Shown here: piece by piece, positions 49,840-61,892 of the stretch | Position numbering within the stretch: position 1 is the first letter of the stretch | How the letters are laid out: the number at the start of each line of letters is the position of its first letter | The notes under the pieces: model-generated | The model's input: the letters and a program-made list of their open reading frames with translations, nothing else | Told to the model about the DNA's origin: nothing | Databases searched by the model: none | Translations under genes and position numbers: made by a program | Assembly (NCBI GenBank): GCA_963995525.1 | Contig: OZ023214.1 | Coordinates: forward strand, 38,200,309-38,264,308 | DNA: 64,000 nt | Source of the DNA: Escarpia spicata | Lineage: Eukaryota; Annelida; Polychaeta; Sabellida; Siboglinidae | Direction of reading: 5' to 3'

Positions 49840-51160
49840 TTGATAAGATATGCTATTTTTATCAACATAATTTAAAACACCCTCTGGCAAGAGATCGATA
49901 TGTTAAATTACTAGCAATTATTTTATTGACTGAGTTCACACGAGTTGGTAGGAACGCTTTTTAAAGGGAAATTACAACGTTGTTCATTGGTTAACTGGTA
50001 CGGGTCTAGTTGGGTATTTCGCATATTAAAATAGCTCAAATTATTTTAATTTGTCACTCTCATACAATACACGTAAATTAATAGTGCTATATTTCACTTT
50101 TTAACGTTGATCGATACATTATTTTTGTTACCGCAGAAATGACATTGAACGAGAATTCGACAGACGAATCAATCATCAGTTGAAAACGTTACGCGTCACC
50201 GTAAATGTGATTTTTTTTATTGATTGGCCATGTCAATTAAAGCTGTAAAGCTATTGATATCCACATGTGACATAAAACCTGCATTTTTATTATAGTTACA
50301 ATGGTGATGAAATTTATTCTGATAGAAGTCATCAAGCTACCAACACATATTGAAGATGTAGAGCAAGTGTCCAAGATATTATTATGGGGACCAAATCCTT
50401 GATGTGGAGACAAGCGAGACATCTCTCAAGGAGACATGACAACAGATGAACCAACTTAATATGCGTGTGTGCGTGCGTACGTGTGTGCGTGCAAAACAGG
50501 GTGGGACACGATATCCTTGTTCCCATGTCATCCTGAGCTTGTAGCTTCATGTGCTAGCCTTGTTCGATCTTGTTACAGTCACATGAAATGAAAAACCAGC
50601 CGTATCCGTTAGACTGCAATTCCTAGATGCCATATAAAGCGCTTAAAAAATCTCATATTATCGATTAATGTTACTTAAAAAGGTTCAAATGTGACATCGC
50701 GTCTTAATAAGATTTCAAATCGCAAGGCAACACGAGTGAAGACTAGCGTACTTATAAAACCGATGTTTCTCGGTAAAACAGCACATCATTCAGATATGTC
50801 GCCGTCACGTCATGAGATTAATAACGAAGAGCGACTACCGTGCCCGGTGACATAGAGCATCTGCTTCGTTCGATGACATCACTGACGCCAACAGAAGCTT
50901 TAACAAAATTGTAAGGAACTGTGAAAGAAAAAAAAGAACATTAGTAGTTTTTCTTGAGTTGGACACTAAGCAGGCGTAGTAAAATCTAGTTCTACTTTCT
51001 AGTTTGATCTAACATGATTGCCTCGCAGTAATGGAACGTGATGTTGCTGCTCTGTTGCTAAAACTGTTTCACAAATTCATCGTGGGTGATGTTCTGTGTC
51101 ATAATATATTTTAATAAATTAAAAGTCGCCGGAACAAAATTTATTTTAGGTTCTTCCCTT
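49840..51160. other. Intergenic, no gene recognised
   Basis: AT-rich sequence with a short GT/GC tract near 50463-50492; no coding family or clear repeat family seen. Confidence 0.45.
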
Positions 51161-51164
51161 CCAC

Positions 51165-51199
51165 AAATATTGGGGTCTAATCCTGCCTCCAGCCCCCCA

Positions 51200-51249
<50 letters not shown>

Positions 51250-51290
51250 GGGTTTAGCATCCCAGCCCCTCGATTCCGGCGCCTCTGAAA
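51165..51290. repeat. Interspersed repeat, copy 2, expanded by (AT)n
   Basis: Shares the flanking blocks of the 5.4-kb copy, but the middle is replaced by a perfect (AT)n run (51203-51246). Confidence 0.55.
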
Positions 51291-51299
51291 GTGAATGAG

Positions 51300-52055
51300 G
51301 CAGCAGGGGCGTTGTTCCGAACGAAGGGCACCGACAATGTGATTCGTAGTTGGAGAATATGAACTCTATTTGATGCACGCTGTGTAGTCATGAACATATT
51401 TTTAACATTCGAGATACCGAAGCCTTCAAAATAAGACGGCTATTGCTGGTGTTAAATTTAATAAAAACTGCACCGGTGGAACAATTTTATCCAGCCGTGT
51501 ATTGTGCGTATGGTGACTGATGATGGGTATTGTCGATCATCGATGATGGTGTGGTAGATTCACGTGATCAGCTGAAACACTATTTTATGTGCAAAGTTAA
51601 CGCGCGAACATGTACACGCGCATCAATATATAATTTGAAATTTTTAAAAAATTGCGGTTTTTATCAAATTTACAAATTTGTTAGGCAGACTTGACGGGAT
51701 TTTACACTATATTGCTATATATGGTAATTACGTTATTGCTACCGTATTTTTTTTAGGTTTCTCGTTCGTGCTTGTGTCGCGAAGCGGTATTTCTATAGAC
51801 GTCTAGGCCTAATTAAATAGTTGTTGTTTTTTGTTTCGTTGTAATATTTTTTGTAGCCAAGCAGCTAGTCACTGCTGACTGCGAGACACTGGAAACATGT
51901 TGACGACGCAATTCAGTGTTGACGTTTTCTTGATCTGTTTATTTTTAAATATTAAAATTACGTATTATAATTACACAATGTGTGATACGACCAATTTTCC
52001 TCAGCAATAAATACGCAGAGGATGATGCAACGATACAATTGTGCAAGTGAATCGC
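51300..52055. other. Intergenic, nothing recognised
   Basis: AT-rich spacer before the LINE at 52.1 kb. Confidence 0.45.
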
Positions 52056-52059
52056 TTTA

Positions 52060-52430
52060 ACATTCGAAAATTACATTTAAATTTACACACGGCTGATCTC
52101 AAAGAGGAGATATATTTTGGTATGCAAACGAGACCAGATATGTGATGTGTAACATACTTTTTTCATCCTTGTTTGCGCGGCTGCTAGCTTGTTCTTTGCC
52201 TGGATGGTGAGTGCCCATGTTTCCTCGCCGTATGTCAACGCTGGAAGTACGTATGAGTTGTAGACTTGTCTCTTCAAGCAGGTTCCAAAGTTACTCTTGA
52301 AGATGTCGCGGGGTTTAGCGAATGCTGTCCACCCGGCGGTGATTCTTCTTTGAATCTCCGGGTCTTGGTTTTTGTCTCTGACACAGTATCGCTGTCCCAG
52401 ATAGACGTAACTTCTCTATCTGCATGGTGT

Positions 52431-52466
<36 letters not shown>

Positions 52467-53890
52467 TCGAAATGTTCATATTCAGACTTTGTTTTTCATT
52501 TTCATCAACTAGCTCCTGCATCATTTTTTTTAGTTCTTGCGTTGTAGTAGCGCATATGTGTATGTCGTCGGCGAAGCGAAGATGACTGAGATAGTCTCCG
52601 TCTATCCACAAGCCTCTGGTTTCCCAGGTCAGATATCTTTCAGGAGTTCGATATATACGTCTTCTATCCCCTGTTCTTGAAGGGAGGTCAGTATTGCCTG
52701 ACTTTGCACAGAGTCGAAAGCCTTCTCGTAGTCGACGAACACGATGCAGAGCGGGGTATTATATTTTCGGCATTTCGCTTTCAGTTGGTTTACGACGTGT
52801 ACGTGGTCTGTCGTTGAGTACCTGCTTCTGAATCCTGCTTGCTCTCGTGGTTGGTTTTCGTCGAGTGTCTTCTCTAGCCTACTCGTTAGTATCTTTGTGA
52901 GTAATTTGTAGATGTTTGATAACATACATGTAGATGTCTTCCCAATCTTCATATCTCTTATCGCTGCTTCTACCTCCCATGGTGTTATCTCTGGTACCTC
53001 TTTCAGGTCTATGAGAATTATGGTACTCTGTTCACTGTCGTATATAGCTTGGTGTAAAATTCCTCTATTCGTTCCATGATCATATATACAACTCGACCTT
53101 TTTTGTTCCTATTTGTGTGGTATCTACACTCGGTGGTCTCCTGTTGATCAACTTCTTCCTTTCAGCCTTCACGTCCAGTATGATGTTGCTCATTATCAAT
53201 CTGTGGTCACTTCCGATGTTGACTTGGATGATGACAGTTACGTCAGTTACCATGTCTGGCCTGTTTGTCAGGATATAGTATTTCATTCTTCTTTTTTCTC
53301 CATTTGAGCTTTCCCACGTCCATCTCCTCCCTGCTTTCTTCTGGAACATGGTATTCATGATTTTGTACTTTCCTGATGTTGCCCATTCTACCAAGGTCTC
53401 TTTCGTTTCATACACCTAGGACAGATTTGCCTGTAGCCGATTCCGAAATGTGTGTTCGTTTCCCTACTTGCGCATTAAAGTTTCCCATCACTATCGTGTA
53501 GTGGGTTTCTAAGGTCTCATCCAAGTCGTTGTAGAAGTTATTTGTGTCTTCTTCTGAGTATGCTGTTGTTGGTACATATACTTTTACTATGTTTAGTTTG
53601 TAGCGCAATTCATAGGACAAGTTCTGCTACTCTTGGGCTGATCGTTATATTGTCTTTCCTTTTCTTGTTTATGAGAAAGCCTACTCCCGCTTGGCCGTTG
53701 TTCGCCGTCGAATGGTATAGTAGATGGCCGCTTTGTAAGGTAGTGACGCATTCCTCTCTTCTTCTGACATCTCCGATCCCGATCACATCCCTTACCAACC
53801 TGGTTTCTCTAAGTTCTTTCTCCAGTTCTTGTATCTGTTCATCTCTTAGTAATGTTCTTACGTTAGATGTTACATCCTGTTAAGTAGTGT
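52060..53890 (-). mobile_element. RTE-like LINE, endonuclease to thumb, degraded
   Basis: Minus-strand frames from high to low coordinate: GVGFLINKKRKDNIT and VYVPTTAYSEEDTNNFYNDL, MGNFNAQVGKR (endonuclease), VNIGSDHRLIMSNI, then TSTCMLSNIYKLLTKILTSR, EQAGFRSRYSTTDHV, CIVFVDYEKAFDSVQ, LSHLRFADDIHICATTTQEL with an intact FADD, and the thumb LPALTYGEETWALTIQAKNK. Frames are broken at about 53610, 53410, 53050, 52620 and 52300. An (AT)n run at 52434-52463 interrupts the post-palm region. Same family as the 6-kb fragment. Confidence 0.85.
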
Positions 53891-54399
53891 TTTTATTATT
53901 ATCGTTAAACTACCCGATAAGAGTGCAACGTTAGATGGTCACTTAAATTGTGTTTCATCTTGTAAATCGCAAGCGCTTATTTTATATTTGTTTCTTGCAA
54001 ACGACATCGAGTTCCCTGTTATCGGAAGTAAATATATAAATCATAATATCGCGGTACGTAACGTCGTCACGAGAATTTGAAAGAGTGCTTAACTACTAAC
54101 TATGATCTATGACGTAACGCGCTCATTGCAGCTGGAACATAAAGTGCCCAAATCCACGGGTCGTATAGAATATCTAACAACAGAGTTAATGATATGTGTT
54201 AGCTGTAATAATTATCAGGTTCTCTTATAGATTGCCACGTCGTTCGTGGAGCGTTTCCACCAAAAGCAAGCATCTTCGTTCGACGCGTTCTCCCTCTACG
54301 TCACACCGTACCACAATGTCCGCATCGCATATTTTTACCGTTTGTCGTTCCCTGTTATACTTTTACCAAAGTGGGACGCGGAGGTCACGTTCACCTCAC
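53891..54399. other. Intergenic, nothing recognised
   Basis: Short open frames only; no family match. Confidence 0.4.
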
Positions 54400-54500
54400 G
54401 TTGCCTGTGCATTTCGGAAGAGACACTAAAAGCTTTGATGTCTTCTATCTGGTGTACTATACCAGTGAAGATAAAAGTCCCCACACAGGGGGTAAATGTG
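54400..54500 (+). mobile_element. SINE family 2, partial plus copy
   Basis: GACACTAAAAGC, TGTCTTCTATCTGGTGTACT and ACCAGTGAAGA match the body of the 49.6-kb SINE on the opposite strand. The tRNA-like head is not clear here. Confidence 0.55.
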
Positions 54501-56055
54501 TAACCTGTCGTAGACTAACAGAGTGGTGGTCTCTATCTCTATCCCACTGAATCTTGCTCCCGGCGGCCGGAGTTACTTCCCGGTCGGACGTATGAGAGGC
54601 ACCGAATGGGCAGTGCGTACGGAGGCAATGTCGCGGCTGATTCCCTACAAGGGTCAATAGCAGGCTATCTCATAGCAATCACCGACATCCTCCATGTCTT
54701 CTTTATCGCATTAGTGTCCTCCTCACGTGCACGCCATGCCTGGGTCCAGCGTTTCACTATGCGTGGACCACCGCTGGCGCAGTCAGATCTTTTCGTCGTT
54801 CATCTCTTGCGCATAACACATCCATCTCCATTATCGTGTCTTCGTTGCGACTTCACTCTCTTAAATGTATCCCCACAATTCATCTCAGCAGTCTCAACGC
54901 CGTTTTCTCAATTATGGTGTGTTGTTCTTCTGAGTGGATCACATCTCTGTACGACACTATTTCCTAATCTGTTCTCCATGCGTACTCTCTCAGTCGACTG
55001 TCCGGGTTTACAGTTAGCAAAAACCAAAAAACATATACCGAGTTGAATAAGTTGAGTAAAATTCAGAAACCACCATAATATGTGAGGGATATTAAAACAA
55101 AACCAGCGCCTCAGTTCGGAAAACAGTTTCAGGCAGGCTGTTTCGGAGATCCTTGACGCAATGTGGTCTTTATAAAGAACGACGCCGATAATCCTTGTTT
55201 ACAAAGATAGTTGAAGGAAAAATCAGCAATGCTTTCACAGTTTCGGATACGCCACGCTCGATTTATAAAAAAACTTGATCTGGGGATGAGCTTTAAACGC
55301 ATCATGGGCGTTGGCATCGTTCACGAACTCCAAAAAGAATTCTGAACCTAATTTCCTTGGCTTTGAAGACATGTGCGCCTGCATCATTTAAGTTTCCGCC
55401 CTCGGTGTTGCCCCCCCCCCCCCGCAGCCCCACCTTTAAGGTGTATACGCGTACATTGTCCACGCAGTCACTCTGGTTAACCGGCCTTTAGCTGATTTGC
55501 TCAGTGACTTGAGGCGGGATAGGAATCTTTCAAATTGGCCACGTTCAAAAGTCAGTCATAATTCAGCGACCCAATTCTAGTTAACGTTTTCCCCGTGATA
55601 GGCATCGGACCTCGGCGTGAAAGGGCAACGCCTCGTGGTTCACGGTGAACCCTGGGCATAATAGGCACGACAGCCGGGTATTGAGAATGCGGGACTTAAA
55701 TAATTTATCATTGTCACAACACCGTCAAGACTGTCCTTCTCTCTAGCGGGGGTGTCTTAGATGCGAGCGCTTCTTGGTGATCATACAGTCGGCATCTTAC
55801 AATTAGGATTCACTTTCTTCAATCGGGTCTGTAATACCGGATGACTGCCAAATATGACCCGAACGACTGCCATGCATAGCCGGTTCACCTTTGTGCAATG
55901 TCTTAGGCCTACAACAGTCCCGCTGCCTCAAACTATTTGGACCTCCTGAAAGACGTGTTTCCTTTCATGATGAATTTCATAGTATGACAGAACAGGAACT
56001 CTACTTTAAAGTTCCCGTCGTTGATTTGGTGTAACTCCCGAACAAGAGTAGCAGA
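54501..56055. other. No gene recognised; possible old repeats
   Basis: Open frames such as 54606-55046 (plus) resemble nothing I know. The complementary strand of 54.68-55.0 kb weakly recalls LINE C-termini, not strongly enough to call. A poly-C run lies near 55410-55423. Confidence 0.35.
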
Positions 56056-56059
56056 CACT

Positions 56060-56780
56060 ATGGCAGAATCCTTAGCTTCAGCCAGCCCCTCGACTATACT
56101 CGCTGGAAAACGTATCGCCTACCCCGAAGGGTACGCGTACCACAGTTTGGGAACATATGCACGCTATACCGAGTGTCATGACAGGTTTCGCTATGGTCTT
56201 GAAAATATAAGTTTTCTATCTTACAGGAATTCTTCTGTCGCGAACAACGCTTGACATGTTGCGCCATTTTGACCGAACTAACATCGTTGTTGTTAAACGA
56301 CGAAAGGTTCCACTTAGTGAAGGTCTTTCTGTTTAACTTGTGTAATCCTGATATCTTCTTTGCCCTCACGGCTACTCCTCGTCACTTCAGACATCTCCAC
56401 GTTTACTCGTAAACCAAACCATCCTAATTCATTTTGCCATTTTATTAATGTCTGTTTCACATCTCCTTTACTGTCAGCCACGATAACATGGTTATCATCG
56501 CATAAATGTGCTCATAATACTCCACTCCTGGTCGAAAAACTTAGGACATCCACTACAATGATAAACGGTAGAGAGTTTAATACCGATCCTTGTGTAATCA
56601 TACTTCACTTGTCTTTCATCAACTAGTTATTACAACTGTCTTAACTCACCCATAATGTGTTAACTGCTCCATTTCACGGGCACTCTTTTCTTTCGTAGAC
56701 ACTTATACAATACCTCTTTTGATAATATACTCTACGCATTCTCCAAACCTACAAATCCACAACAGTTTTTTGTACCTGTT
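56060..56780 (-). mobile_element. Decayed LINE reverse-transcriptase fragment
   Basis: The minus strand reads ITQGSVLNSLPFIIVVDVLS, a stop, AHLCDDNHVIVADSKGDVKQ, TLIKWQNELGWFGLRVNVEM, GKEDIRITQV and RYKTYIFKTIAKPVMTLG. This is the palm, thumb and C-terminal order of a non-LTR reverse transcriptase. The YADD box reads LCDD. Confidence 0.65.
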
Positions 56781-58099
56781 TCGTAATATAAATCGCATCT
56801 AGCAGTCGTTTCCCTTACGTAATTATGAATTGTTACAGCATTTGCTTATCATTACAGCCTCCCTTAGATTCTTCTTGACGAATACAATCATTAATTTTTC
56901 ATCGGATAAATTACCCGAATGGCTAGGTGCAACAGCCATGACACCGCAACATGCAGAGCACTTCTGGTATGGCCTTGCAGTGATGTCGTATAAGTCGAGA
57001 AGCGTTGCCTCATTCTCAATTGTTCGAAGATACTCGACAGAACAACAGAACAATAAAACGCGCGGTTGCCTGTGTCCCAGGCGTAGACAAATCGATGTCA
57101 GGCCTCGAGACGAAGATGAAGTGTACGTTTGGACACGATGAGAACGATTCTCGGGGTAGCCGCAGGCACCTCGGTGAGAGTACAGCGACGGTTTGACGGA
57201 TATTCAGTCACGCAAGGGACACTTCTATTATGGTGTGAAATGGTTCAGTTATTCCTCTCTAAGCTGTTGCAGTTTTGTTCGTCTGTTTGTAATAGTCTAT
57301 TCGAAAAGCTTGCGAACGTTTCCCAAACAAACTGTAAAATCGTTGTGTCCAATCATATCGAACATTGGTCGCTCTGTAGTAGTAATGATTGCGTCACCTT
57401 TGTTCTTACTCCTACGTTCGTTCATGTTTCCATTTACTAAACTTGTTATTGGATTGCGTTTTATCTTTGCTGTTCGTTTTATTTCAACCGTCGAAGCCAA
57501 TTCATCTCACTTGCTGATCAATCCTCGGTGGCTGTTGTTTTTACGCGACCGTTTCGAAGAAATGCATTAACAAGGATTTTGGGAAACTTCGTAAAAAACT
57601 ACTAGTACGCGCACGATTATCAGTTACGTCAATGGTTCGGTGATAACATATAAACGTAATAAATGACACTGCGCCCATTACTACGCAGTGTGTACTTATA
57701 ACAGCCAGGCCGAGTGCGCCAGGTCATTACCGTTGGATGAAAACGGTCGACAACACGGAACATCAGCGCCAACGTGTCCGATGAATTCCTGCTGGTGCTC
57801 GCTCTGTTGCGATCATGGGTGTCATCGATCCGAGGCGCTCGTCTGCTATTGGTTGATCCCGGCGTCTTAACTGTGATGGCAGTGGCTACGGTGGTGGCGG
57901 CTGCGTAGAAAGTCATTTGCGCAGCAATTACTGCGGACGCGTTCCGGCATGGATAATCCGGCCGTGCCTGATTGCCCGCGAGAGGTAGGATTTGTCAGTC
58001 GGGACTAGTCGGGCTCGTGCGTTTTCAGCACGGCGGACGGGCGTAATTGAAATAGATACGTGACGGTGTCTGCTGGCAGCGGACGTGCGGGTAGAGAGG

Positions 58100-58196
58100 A
58101 TGCTCGCCGTTGATGCTACAACTTTTACCTGTTTCGTCGCCTTCGCGTTCGCGCGAAGCCTTGCTTTGGCGACGGAGACGCGAATTTTCACGGGAG
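58100..58196 (+). CDS. Putative signal-peptide first exon (speculative)
   Basis: ATG at 58100 with A at -3 opens 32 codons, MLAVDATTFTCFVAFAFARS then LALATETRIFTG, followed by a good donor (GGAG|GTAAGA at 58196/58197). The peptide has a hydrophobic core and a plausible signal-peptidase site after LALA. The upstream 500 bases are GC- and CpG-richer than the surroundings, as for a promoter; a short upstream frame starts at 57950. No downstream exon was found in the remaining 5.8 kb, so the gene would have to continue past the window. I do not recognise the product, and this could be chance. Confidence 0.25.
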
Positions 58197-60825
58197 GTAA
58201 GAAGTTTATGCTAATCTAAACACTGTATAAGATGACGACTTTGAGGCGCTGAACGGATAACTTAACAATGATGCAATTAATTTATGTTACATTTCGTATA
58301 TTTATTTGTTCAGTAGGTTCTATGTGTGTTTGTTTTTCAATTACATTATGGTGGATATTTCTGATCATCCTCTCAAGCGGCGCTGGAAAGTGATAAGACA
58401 TCAAGGCTATGGTCGATGTGTGATGATAATAATGCGTATTTTAATAGTATTAAATGGAGGCACAAATAGTGTTAACACGTGAATATTGTGTAGTGACAAA
58501 AACTTGTAAATTTGCTATCAACAGGTCATTTGCTACTACAATACACCTATCGTGATGACTGTCTAGTCGCATTGTTGAAGAAATATACTCATCAGATATA
58601 CCCATGATCACGGTAATGTTCAGAAACGCCCCTTCTCTTCAGAGTGTTTTCGTATCTCCGTGACCTTGTGAACCCTTGTAGCATTTCGTAAACAACAAAG
58701 TTCTGATCAGTTACATGTCTGTGTTTCAATGGGATCGCTGCCCGGTGGTCATCAATGCGACTCAACTAAGTTAGCCCCAGTGGTGATGTGCTCGCTTGTC
58801 CTCCGCCTCAGCCGTGAAACTCATTTATATAACAATCCAGTAGACACACACCGGTCCGTTATCTGAAATACTCCTGTATGATATCGTTAGCATTCTCTCC
58901 GTTCACTGGACACGTCACTCGACATCCTCCGTGCGTGCAATTGCTGTCCGTAGGCGTTCTTTGTCAATGCTGGTGCGGCGATCATCTATCATCATCATTA
59001 CGTTACGTTTCCCGTCTGCCGACTCCTCGTGTTCCTCTTACTACGTGTCGTCTTTACCGCCATTCACGAGTTGTCGTCCTCCGGGAGAAACGGAGAACCG
59101 GATGACCAGATTGCAGATAGTTCCCTGCGCATTACCGGCCCGTTTGTCACCGGCTACAGGACACCCACAGACACTTAATAAGTATTGTGATGTTGTTGTT
59201 TGCACACTGCACTTGTGCGGTTAGTCCATCAACAAAGTCGTTCAAGTCTGAGGGGATCGCAGGAGCGTCACGGGCAAATTAGCCGGACGTAAGCGTGGCC
59301 GCTGATGTCATAATGGAACAGCGTGTGTTGTTGTGTGTATTGATTTCTAGTGTGTCTTTATACATGTAATAGGATGCAACGCAACTTTTACATATCTGGA
59401 TGAAGTGTGGAGCATTAAATGCATTTAGTCTTAACACCGTTAATCGTATTCACTTCAAAGCTATTAATTTCTTGATGAGTGACACGACCAAACATCTGCT
59501 AACCATTTAATCACTTCGTTTAAAACGGCGAGGAATAGATATTGCCATAGCGTGAGTAGGTCTCCTAGCAGCTGGGGTCTACTTTCAGATGGTCGTGTTC
59601 ATGAAGCAGCAACAGTAGCAGAACTGTCGTCGTCTCCAACAGTCTCGAAACAGCGGCACAACCGATTTTCCGTATTCAATACGGATTTTTCGAATTTTGT
59701 TGGAAAACCACTACATGTGTTCGTGTGTTTACAGCTGTCGAAGAGAAAACACCATTATTGCTAAGGGAAGATTCCCAACAAAACCTAGATTTGGTCTCAT
59801 GCAGGCCTACGTATATGTCGTGGCCTGTTAGATGGCACTTGGTAATTTCCTGCGGCTCGACGCGAAGTTTGTTTTATGTACATCTGTTTTATAGCGGTAT
59901 TCGACCAGAATGTGTATGCTTTAACTAACCTTGACTAACAAGTGCAAAATATTATACGGATTTATACTGAATTTCAAGTCAAAAATAAGGATTCCAACCA
60001 CAAAAACGTGGCAAGTCTGCGCACCTGTTGATAAAAGTAGACATGGTTGTTTCTGTACATCCGATAGAGTTGCCAACGCTGTAGCCGCACTCGCTGGTTC
60101 TCGAGCCTGGTCAAAACACCGCACCTTGGAGATCCCCACGACGCCATTGCGGCAATGTCGCTGCCTCGTCGCGTCTCGGTTATTGCATATTTCCAAAGCC
60201 GTCCGTTTTGGCAGGTGTCTGACATTAAAAGCTCTGTGATACGAACTGTTGCTCATGTTACCCGTTCTGATCCGTCTCCTATTGCGTCGAACCTCTGCAG
60301 AGTGTCAGTCAACGAAAGTCCTTCTGTCTAGCTCGCTCACAACATTTATTTGTTTTTCCAGGTGCATCTAGCGTTACGTCTACTGTTACATATATGTAAT
60401 GTCTCCGGTTACGTCTAATGTTACAAGCCCGTTCCAGTCGGCTTTCCCCTAATGCGATATATGTCAATCTTTTGTCAGTGTGTTTCTGTGACGAAGCGTC
60501 ACGTTGCACTCGCTCTTGCCGCCTGCCTATGGTAGCGTGTTCAGCAGCACGGCTTCCGAGGTGTGTGCTGCGGTTTGGGACATGCACGCATTCGCACAAG
60601 TCATGAATTAATGATCGAGTTATTGAGTACGAGTTGACTTAGTCTGGCTGTACTCACAATCCACGAGCGCGGGGCAAGGAAATTTATCTCACGACAAGGC
60701 GTTTGATAATACTTTGCAATATTTAATTCAAAGGACTCCTCAAGTATCAATCACCGGCGTCGTTCAATTACCAAAGAATAACACTTCATTTTGATTCTGA
60801 ATTTAATGAATACGGGAAAGGTGAC
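58197..60825. other. No gene recognised
   Basis: Fairly GC-balanced sequence with several 60-110 codon open frames on both strands, none resembling a known family or bounded by convincing splice sites. Confidence 0.4.
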
Positions 60826-60829
60826 GCGT

Positions 60830-61320
60830 GCAGTCAATATTGCAGCCACTGGCGGTGCGTTCGTTGTACGTGTAGCAGTGCAATCATTGACGGTGCATTA
60901 ATTGAACGCCCATTATAACAACATTTACGGTGGACCGTCTGTATTTGCCACAGTGCAGTCAGTGGCGATGCGTTCATTAGTCGTGTAATGGTGCATTCAC
61001 AGACGGTGTATATAGTGCAGTCAGTGAACATTGCAGCATTGGTTGAACTTCAAATGGTACAGTGATTGATGGTTCACTTGTCGTTGGGGGCAATAGTGCA
61101 GTCGTTGACGGTGCATTCGTCATACTTGTACTAGTGCCGTCATTAACTGCACAGCTGCAGCAGTTCTGTGTGTGATATAGTGATGCGTTCTTTGTATTTC
61201 CTGAGGTGCAGTCGTTAGCGATGTAGTCACTTGCATGCATTGGCGCACACACAACGATACTTTCAGCGTACGTACACCAAGAGTTATGCATTAGCTGTAT
61301 ATGCAATGACTTGAATTACC
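60830..61320. repeat. Old, degenerate satellite
   Basis: The words GTGCAGTC, GACGGTGCATTC and GATGCGTTC recur at irregular spacing of roughly 50-60 bases with much divergence, looking like an eroded tandem array. Confidence 0.55.
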
Positions 61321-61532
61321 TTTCATTGCCCGGGTAATATAAGGACATTCATAAGGGATCATTCATGATATGTGAAATGTGAAATCCGTGATAGTGCGTT
61401 CAAAGTACATGATGTATACATGTTGCTTTCAACCGTGCTGAAATGACATACGTTTAGCTTACGTGCAACAGTGCAATTAGTTACGGTAGACTAACTTTAT
61501 GTACAGTGTTGCAGTCACTGATTGAACATTCA

Positions 61533-61892
61533 TTGCACTGCACAAGTAGTACACGGCGATGTATTCCTTGCACTGACACCACTGCACAAGTAGTACACGG
61601 CGATGTATTCCTTGCACTGACACCACTGCACAAGTAGTACACGGCGATGTATTCCTTGCACTGACACCACTGCACAAGTAGTACACGGCGATGTATTCCT
61701 TGCACTGACACCACTGCACAAGTAGTACACGGCGATGTATTCCTTGCACTGACACCACTGCACAAGTAGTACACGGCGATGTATTCCTTGCACTGACACC
61801 ACTGCACAAGTAGTACACGGCGATGTATTCCTTGCACTGACACCACTGCACAAGTAGTACACGGCGATGTATTCCTTGCACTGACACCACTG
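61533..61892. repeat. 44-bp satellite, eight near-identical units
   Basis: Landmark ACACGGCGATGTATTCC occurs at 61551, 61595, 61639, 61683, 61727, 61771, 61815 and 61859, exactly 44 bases apart. No stop interrupts any of the three minus-strand frames across the array. Confidence 0.96.

Noticed and set aside
54606..55046. 146-codon plus-strand frame
   Set aside because: No family resemblance, no splice context, and it lies next to repeat debris.
57928..58191. 87-codon Arg/Ala-rich minus-strand frame
   Set aside because: It overlaps the GC-rich stretch on the strand opposite the putative signal-peptide exon; the composition looks like a GC-rich shadow.
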